Shown here one piece after another: positions 58,591-64,000 of a stretch of DNA of 64,000 bases. The position numbers and the translations under genes were made by a program. Each line of letters opens with the position of its first letter. The stretch's first letter is position 1. The notes under the pieces were generated by a model. That model was given only the letters and a program-made list of their open reading frames with translations. It was not told the origin of the DNA and ran no database searches. The stretch is from Pseudomonas graminis. Lineage in GTDB: Bacteria > Pseudomonadota > Gammaproteobacteria > Pseudomonadales > Pseudomonadaceae. The stretch covers positions 212,383 through 276,382 of the forward strand of contig NZ_FOHW01000003.1 of NCBI RefSeq assembly GCF_900111735.1, in the 5' to 3' direction.

Positions 58591-60501
58591 TCACTCGTCC
58601 AGCTCGGCCCAACGCTCGAGCAGTGCGTCCAGCTCGCCTTGCAGGCTTTCCAGCTGCGCCATTACGGCCGTGGTTTGCTCCGCAGGACGCTGATAGAAAC
58701 CGGCCTCGGCCATCTCGGCAGTGAGGGCGGCCATTTGCGCTTCCACGCCGTCGATTTGCGCAGGCAGTGCTTCCAGCTCGCGTTGCAGCTTATAGCTGAG
58801 CTTCTTTTTTGCGACCGGCATTTCTGCCGCTGCGACGGGTGCTGCCTGAACCACAGCAGTAGCCAGTTCGGACTTGCCAGATTTGCTGTCGGTGACGCCC
58901 AGCAGACGCGGCGAGCCGCCCTGACGAATCCAGTCCTGATAGCCACCGACGAATTCGCGGACCTTGCCCTCGCCTTCGAACACCAGGGTGCTGGTGACGA
59001 CGTTGTCGAGGAATGCCCGGTCGTGGCTGACCATCAGCACGGTGCCCTTGAAGGTCAACAGCACTTCTTCAAGGAGTTCGAGGGTCTCGACGTCCAGATC
59101 GTTGGTCGGTTCGTCGAGGACCAGCAGGTTGGCCGGCTTGCTGAACAGTTTAGCAAGCAGCAGACGCGCGCGCTCACCACCCGACAACGCCTTGACCGGC
59201 GTGCGAGCCCGCTGCGGGCTGAACAGGAAATCGCCGAGGTAGCTGAGGACGTGACGGCTCTGGCCGTCGATGTCGATGAAGTCGCGCCCTTCGGCCACGT
59301 TGTCGATCACGGTCTTTTCCAGATCGAGCTGGTGACGCAACTGGTCGAAATAGGCGACGTCCAGACGGGTGCCGACTTCCACTTTGCCGCTGGTGGGCTG
59401 AAGGTTATCGAGCATCAGCTTGAGCAGCGTGGTCTTGCCGGTACCGTTGGCGCCGAGCAGACCGATGCGGTCTTCGCGCTGCAGGACCATGGAGAAGTCC
59501 TTGATCAGCATCGGGCCGCCCGGGTGAGCGAAGCTGACGTTGTCGAGCACCATCACCTGCTTGCCGGATTTGTCCGCCGTGTCGAGCTGGATATTGGCCT
59601 TGCCGGTGCGTTCGCGACGGTCGCTGCGCTCAACGCGCAATGCCTTCAGGGCACGCACGCGGCCTTCGTTACGGGTACGACGGGCCTTGATGCCCTGACG
59701 AATCCATACTTCTTCCTGGGCCAGACGCTTGTCGAACAGCGCGTTGGCGGTTTCTTCCGCCGCGAGCATGGCTTCCTTGTGCACCAGGAAGCTGGCGTAG
59801 TCGCCGTCCCAGTCGATCAGGCCGCCACGGTCGAGTTCGAGAATGCGCGTGGCAAGGTTTTGCAGGAAGGAACGGTCGTGGGTGATGAACAACACCGCGC
59901 CCTGGAATTCCTTCAATGCTTCTTCGAGCCAGGCAATCGCGCCGATGTCGAGGTGGTTGGTCGGTTCGTCGAGCATCAGCAGATCAGGCTCGGAAACCAG
60001 CGCCTGGGCCAGCAACACGCGACGACGCCAGCCACCGGACAGTTCGGCGAGGGTCTTGTCGGCCGGCAGTTGCAGACGGCTGAGGGTGCTGTCCACCAAC
60101 TGCTGCAGGCGCCAGCCGTCACGCGCTTCGAGGTCCGACTGCACGTGCATCAGCTTGTCGAGGTCTTCGGCGGTGACGATGTTCTGGCTCAGGTGGTGGT
60201 ATTGAGCGAGCAGCTCGCCCACGCCATCCAGGCCTTCGGCAACGACATCAAAAACGGTACGGCCGTCAGCAACCGGCAACTCCTGGGGCAGCTCGCCGAT
60301 CTTGAGGCCGGGGGCGCGCCAGACATTGCCGTCGTCGGGCATCTGAATGCCTTTGACGAGCTTCAACATGCTGGACTTGCCAGTGCCGTTGCGGCCAATG
60401 ATGCAGACCCGCTCACCACGGGCGATCTGCCAGGACACCTTGTCCAACAACGGCATGGCGCCGAACGCAAGGGACACATCGCTGAATTTGAGCAGGGTCA
60501 T
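58591..60501 (-). CDS. uup: ABC-F ATPase Uup
   Basis: 636 residues from MTLLKFSDVSLAFGAMPLLD with GGAG close upstream. Two ABC domains: Walker A GRNGTGKSS and GANGTGKTT, signatures LSGGWRRRVLL and LSGGERARLLL, and Walker B LLMLDEPTNHLD and LLVLDEPTNDLD. An interdomain linker (LFDKRLAQEEVWIRQGIKAR) and a C-terminal coiled coil (about residues 560-635) follow. Uup-type ABC-F proteins act on ribosomes and affect precise excision of transposons; no membrane part. Confidence 0.93.
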   Translation of the reverse strand: MTLLKFSDVSLAFGAMPLLDKVSWQIARGERVCIIGRNGTGKSSMLKLVKGIQMPDDGNVWRAPGLKIGELPQELPVADGRTVFDVVAEGLDGVGELLAQYHHLSQNIVTAEDLDKLMHVQSDLEARDGWRLQQLVDSTLSRLQLPADKTLAELSGGWRRRVLLAQALVSEPDLLMLDEPTNHLDIGAIAWLEEALKEFQGAVLFITHDRSFLQNLATRILELDRGGLIDWDGDYASFLVHKEAMLAAEETANALFDKRLAQEEVWIRQGIKARRTRNEGRVRALKALRVERSDRRERTGKANIQLDTADKSGKQVMVLDNVSFAHPGGPMLIKDFSMVLQREDRIGLLGANGTGKTTLLKLMLDNLQPTSGKVEVGTRLDVAYFDQLRHQLDLEKTVIDNVAEGRDFIDIDGQSRHVLSYLGDFLFSPQRARTPVKALSGGERARLLLAKLFSKPANLLVLDEPTNDLDVETLELLEEVLLTFKGTVLMVSHDRAFLDNVVTSTLVFEGEGKVREFVGGYQDWIRQGGSPRLLGVTDSKSGKSELATAVVQAAPVAAAEMPVAKKKLSYKLQRELEALPAQIDGVEAQMAALTAEMAEAGFYQRPAEQTTAVMAQLESLQGELDALLERWAELDE

Positions 60502-60715
60502 GAGCTTCTCCAAAAACCGGGCGCGCATTCTACCTGAGATAACCCGGCACAGGGGCGGCTAATCGATGACAGGAACTCGTCCGGACCGGGTGGTCGGCCG
60601 ATTGCAGGCCTCGGTTTGTTTCCATCTATCACGACGGGCGAGGCAGCGCTTCAACCCGCGCGGGCAACAGGCTAAGCTAGCCGCACTTTTCACGATGCAT
60701 CTGCACGGAAGTCTC

Positions 60716-62644
60716 ATGCGCAGTCGTTTCTTCAGCCTTTTGTCCTGCCTGCTTCTGTCGGCCACCGCCGCCCAGTCCGTCCAAGCGGTCGATCTCACCA
60801 CCCAGCGTCAGTATTACGATGAAGCCAAACGTGCGTTGGCCAAGGGCGACGGCGGCCCTTATCGGACGTATGCCGCGGCGCTGGCGGATTACCCCCTCGA
60901 GCCTTACCTGGCGTACGACGAACTCACCGCACGCCTGAACAGCGCGAGCAACGAAGAAATCGAAAAGTTCTTCGCCGAGCATGGCGACCTGCCGCAAGCG
61001 AACTATATGAAGCTGCGCTGGCTGCGACTGCTGGCTTCACGCGGTGACTGGCAGCCCTTCGTCAAGTATTACGACCCCAAGCTGAATTTCGTCGAGCTCG
61101 ACTGTCTTTATGGCTCTTATCAGCTCGGTCACAACCAGCGCGCTGAGGGCTATGCCAACGCCGAGAAAACCTGGATGACAGGCAAGACGCTGCCAGCGGC
61201 CTGCGACACGTTCTTCACCCAGTGGGCGGTCGAAGGACAGCTCACCGAGCAGAAAAGGTGGCAGCGCGCCAAGCTCGCCGCCCAAGGGCGCAACTACGCA
61301 CTGGCCAATCAGCTGGTCAACAGCATGACCACCCTCGCGCCCCAGGGCCGTTTGCTGATCGCCGTGGCGCAGAAGCCGGAAATGGTCAACAACCAGGGCC
61401 AGTTCATGCCGGCCGACGAGGCCATGTCCGATGTGGTCGGGCTGGGTCTGCGTCGCTTGGCCAAGCAGGACCCGCAGCGGGCGATGGAGCTGCTCGACAG
61501 CTACGCACCGGTGCTGCATTTCTCCCACGAAGAACAGGTTCAGATCGCCAAGGAAATCGGCCTGACCCTCGCCCGCAGTTATGACGGCCGCGCCCTTGAG
61601 GTCATGACCAAATACGACCCCGACCTGCGCGACAACACTGTTACCGAATGGCGCCTGCGCCTGTTGCTGCGACTGGGTCGCTGGAGTGACGCCTATGAAC
61701 TGACCCGCCGTCTGCCCCAGGACCTCGCCACCACGAATCGCTGGCGTTACTGGCAGGCCCGCTCCCTGGAACTGGCCCAGCCCAACAGCCCGCTGCTGCC
61801 GGGGTTGTACAAGGCGGTGGCGAAGGAACGTGATTTCTATGGCTTCCTTGCCGCCGACCGCACCCAGACGCCGTACATGCTCAACAACAAGCCGCTGGTG
61901 CTGAGTCAGGCGCTGATGACCAAGGTGCGAAACACCCCGGGCGTGCGCCGTGCACTGGAGTTCTATGATCGCGGGCAGATCGTCGACGGCCGCCGCGAGT
62001 GGTACCACGTCACCCGTCGCTTCAGCCGGGACGAAATGGTTGCCCAGGCCAGGCTGGCGTACGACATGCACTGGTACTTCCCGGCCATCCGCACCATCAG
62101 CCAGGCGCAGTACTGGGACGACCTCGACATCCGTTTCCCGATGGCCCACCGCGACACCCTGGTGCGTGAAGCGCAGGTCCGCGGGTTGCATTCGAGCTGG
62201 GTGTTTGCGATCACGCGACAGGAAAGTGCCTTCATGGACGATGCCCGCTCCGGCGTCGGTGCTGCAGGCTTGATGCAACTGATGCCTGCCACCGCCAAAG
62301 AGACCGCTCGCAAATTCAGTATTCCCCTGGCCTCGCCGGCGCAGGTGCTTGATCCGGACAAGAACATCCAGCTCGGCGCCGCCTACCTGAGCCAGGTCCA
62401 TGCGCAGTTCAACGGCAACCGGGTGCTGGCTTCGGCAGCTTATAACGCGGGCCCTGGTCGTGTACGTCAGTGGTTGCGAGGCGCCAATCACCTGGCCTTT
62501 GACGTCTGGGTCGAGAGCATTCCGTTCGACGAGACCCGCCAGTACGTGCAGAACGTGCTGTCGTACGCGGTGATCTACGGCCAGAAGCTCAACTCACCGC
62601 AGCCGCTGGTGGACTGGCATGAACGGTTTTTTGATGATTTGTAA
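60716..62644 (+). CDS. slt: Soluble lytic murein transglycosylase Slt
   Basis: 642 residues from MRSRFFSLLSCLLLSATAAQ with GGAAG upstream; signal peptide cleaved near SVQAVD. A long helical superhelix domain precedes the C-terminal SLT domain: ITRQESAFMDDARSGVGAAG has the catalytic Glu in RQESAF, followed by LMQLMPATAKETA and SAAYNAGPGRVRQW. It cleaves peptidoglycan to 1,6-anhydromuropeptides in the periplasm. Those products are substrates for NagZ encoded 15 kb away. Full length. Confidence 0.95.
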   Translation: MRSRFFSLLSCLLLSATAAQSVQAVDLTTQRQYYDEAKRALAKGDGGPYRTYAAALADYPLEPYLAYDELTARLNSASNEEIEKFFAEHGDLPQANYMKLRWLRLLASRGDWQPFVKYYDPKLNFVELDCLYGSYQLGHNQRAEGYANAEKTWMTGKTLPAACDTFFTQWAVEGQLTEQKRWQRAKLAAQGRNYALANQLVNSMTTLAPQGRLLIAVAQKPEMVNNQGQFMPADEAMSDVVGLGLRRLAKQDPQRAMELLDSYAPVLHFSHEEQVQIAKEIGLTLARSYDGRALEVMTKYDPDLRDNTVTEWRLRLLLRLGRWSDAYELTRRLPQDLATTNRWRYWQARSLELAQPNSPLLPGLYKAVAKERDFYGFLAADRTQTPYMLNNKPLVLSQALMTKVRNTPGVRRALEFYDRGQIVDGRREWYHVTRRFSRDEMVAQARLAYDMHWYFPAIRTISQAQYWDDLDIRFPMAHRDTLVREAQVRGLHSSWVFAITRQESAFMDDARSGVGAAGLMQLMPATAKETARKFSIPLASPAQVLDPDKNIQLGAAYLSQVHAQFNGNRVLASAAYNAGPGRVRQWLRGANHLAFDVWVESIPFDETRQYVQNVLSYAVIYGQKLNSPQPLVDWHERFFDDL

Positions 62645-62748
62645 AAGACGGGAGTCGGGCTGGGGTTGCAGCCCATTGCACTGGCCATCGGGGCCAGATG
62701 AACCTGTGGGAGCGTCAGCAACGGCAGTGTTGTCTGAGCCGGCGCATT

Positions 62749-62770
62749 CGCGGGCAAGCGCGCTCCTACA
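62749..62770. repeat. Type 1 REP with a degenerate left partner
   Basis: CGCGGGCAAGCGCGCTCCTA, identical to the right arm of the REPIN at 11559. A remnant of the left arm (CTGTGGGAGCG) lies at 62704. Confidence 0.8.
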
Positions 62771-62812
62771 ATGAGTAGGCGTTAAACCCCGAGTTTGTGC
62801 TGTATGTAAATC

Positions 62813-62898
62813 TGTAGGAGCCGGCTTGCTGGCGAATGCGTTGGGTCAGGCGCTGCAGCAGTGAATGTTCAACCGCGTTCGCCAGCAAGCCGGCTCCT
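62813..62898. repeat. REPIN, type 2
   Basis: TGTAGGAGCCGGCTTGCTGG and GCCAGCAAGCCGGCTCC arms, as at 11691-11780. It ends 234 bp before the transposase start codon. Confidence 0.88.
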
Positions 62899-63132
62899 TG
62901 TATCTCGACTTTGTCTTCACAGAAGGTAAAGTTCTCGACTGATCATCGAGGGAAAGGCGTGAAGACGACCGGCTCCTAGTGGCGTTATAGCCTGCGAAGT
63001 AGATCCATTCTCCGCCTTTCCAACCTCACTCATTGAGCTCGTACGATATCTAGAGCCACGTTGTGAGCTCGCATTTACAAGGTCGAAGCCGAGTGACGCG
63101 ATGATTGATCTTCAGTTGAAAAGGAGAACAGC
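62899..63132. other. Leader region of the IS110-family element
   Basis: Gene-free stretch between the REPIN and the transposase start. Part of it is probably the left end of the insertion sequence. In IS110-group elements this region encodes the bridge RNA. The exact IS boundary could not be fixed; CCGGCTCCT recurs at 62970 near the REPIN end (62889). Confidence 0.4.
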
Positions 63133-64000
63133 ATGTCTGCATTCGTTGGCGTTGACATGGCCAAGAATACGTTTGATGTTGCGACGCCGTTGGACAATGG
63201 CAAGCACCGCACCAAGGGCAAGTTGAGCAATGATGCCAAGGGGTTTGCCGAGTTTGAGTCCTGGCTTCAGAAGCACGCCACACCGGATGCGCTGATAGTC
63301 ATTGAGGCCACGGGTAACTACCACGAAGCGCTGGCAGATTTCCTTTTTCAAAAGGGATATCGGCTTCATATCGCGAACCCAGCCACCACCGCCGCTCATG
63401 CCAAGTCGGAGTTGTCACGCAACAAGACTGACAAAACCGATGCCAAACTCATCTCCGATTTCGCCATGCAGAAGCATCGCAAGCTGCGGCTTTGGGTGCC
63501 TGAGCCACAGTCGCGGCGCCGTCTGAGGGCGTTGGTCCGCCGTCTGGAAGATCTCAACGAGATCCGTCAGATGGAGAAAAACCGCCTGGAAGTTGCCAGC
63601 CCGAACGTCGTAACGTCGATCGAATCGGTGATTGCTCATGTCTCGGAAGAAATCACCGAAACCGAAAAAGCGATCAAGCAACACATCGACGATGATCCTG
63701 ACCTGCGCGGCAAGAGCGAGTTGATGACCTCGATTGATGGCATAGGCGAGAAAACTGCTGCGCTGATCCTCGCGGAACTGGGTGACCCTTTGGATTACGA
63801 GGGACCGAAAAAGCTCTCTGCTTTCGCTGGATTATCGCCCAGACAGGACCGTTCTGGAGGTTACGTGGGTGCAACCCGCATTAGCCGAACCGGCTCGTCG
63901 CGGCTCAGGGGCGGCCTTTACATGCCCGCGATCGTAGGAATTCAACACAATGAGGTGCTGAGCGAGTTCGCCAAGAGATTGAAGGCGAACGGAAAGGCTC
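63133..64000 (+). mobile_element. IS110-family transposase gene, cut by the window end
   Basis: Reads through to the window edge (289 codons visible) with AAGGAG 7 bases before the ATG. The N-terminal RuvC-like DEDD domain is clear: FVGVDMAKNTFDV (Asp), VIEATGNYHEAL (Glu), NKTDKTDAKLISDFA (two Asp). The C-terminal Tnp2 / transposase_20 domain shows TSIDGIGEKTAALILAELGD and KLSAFAGLSPRQDRSG with the conserved Ser region SSRLRGGLYMPA. IS110 recombinases are guided by a bridge RNA encoded next to the gene. No frameshift in the visible part, so it may be active. The right end lies outside the window. Confidence 0.92.

Overview
This 64-kb window is chromosomal DNA of a fluorescent-type Pseudomonas. 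The evidence is the GC-rich coding sequence, the fadBA-topA-sulA-lexA-psrA-nagZ gene order, and many interspersed REP/REPIN repeats. From memory of the P. aeruginosa PAO1 map, positions 1-5026 (lolE-lolD-lolC, PilZ protein, glycerophosphodiesterase, sth), 11908-17551 (gap, mfd, csiV) and 45552-62644 (mtnP through slt) follow the PA2986-PA3020 order. These blocks look like conserved backbone. The stretches between them (5315-11464 and 17565-45161) look like lineage-variable content.

Layout. 1-5026: lipoprotein-export ABC transporter, a c-di-GMP-type PilZ protein, GDPD and soluble transhydrogenase. 5315-9874: one very large solitary protein resembling Pseudomonas dermonecrotic-toxin-domain (DUF6543-type) proteins. 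10172-11464: a citrate/tricarballylate-type MFS symporter. 11.5-11.9 kb: two REPINs between inverted copies of one terminator. 11.9-20.3 kb: gap, mfd, csiV and a SWIM/SNF2 helicase. 20.3-28.8 kb: a block (FAN1-like nuclease, nucleoside deoxyribosyltransferase, small acidic protein, LysR/AbrB pair, xthA, aldehyde dehydrogenase) bracketed by two direct copies of a highly structured repeat. 28.8-32.8 kb: ArsR regulator, NCS2 purine permease, LEA lipoprotein and small proteins. 33.1-36.7 kb: a pqiA-pqiA-pqiB-pqiC operon for inter-membrane lipid transport. 37.0-44.7 kb: an XRE regulator, then an L-arabinose uptake and oxidation cluster (araFGH, lactonase, GntR regulator, periplasmic aldose epimerase). 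45.5-62.6 kb: methylthioinosine phosphorylase, nagZ, psrA, lexA-sulA, topA, fadBA, uspA, uup and slt. 63.1 kb to the end: an IS110-family transposase cut by the window edge.

The genes fall into recognisable modules: envelope lipid and lipoprotein trafficking (lol, pqi, LEA, nagZ, slt), DNA repair and SOS (mfd, SNF2, FAN1, xthA, lexA-sulA, topA), fatty-acid beta-oxidation with its regulator (psrA, fadBA), and non-phosphorylating pentose catabolism (ara cluster, with the 26.7-kb aldehyde dehydrogenase as a possible last step).

The most unusual signal is the pair of structured repeats at 20322-20525 and 28336-28542. They fold into the same multibranched structure, and several helices are kept by compensatory changes in the two copies. 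Other points worth checking are an orphan plus-strand terminator at 57475 (possible sRNA), strong palindromes upstream of the XRE regulator, a motif shared in the ara region, the isolated giant toxin-like gene, and the REP-adjacent IS110 leader. No tRNA, rRNA, CRISPR array or prophage was seen. All assignments come from reading the sequence; no database search was run.
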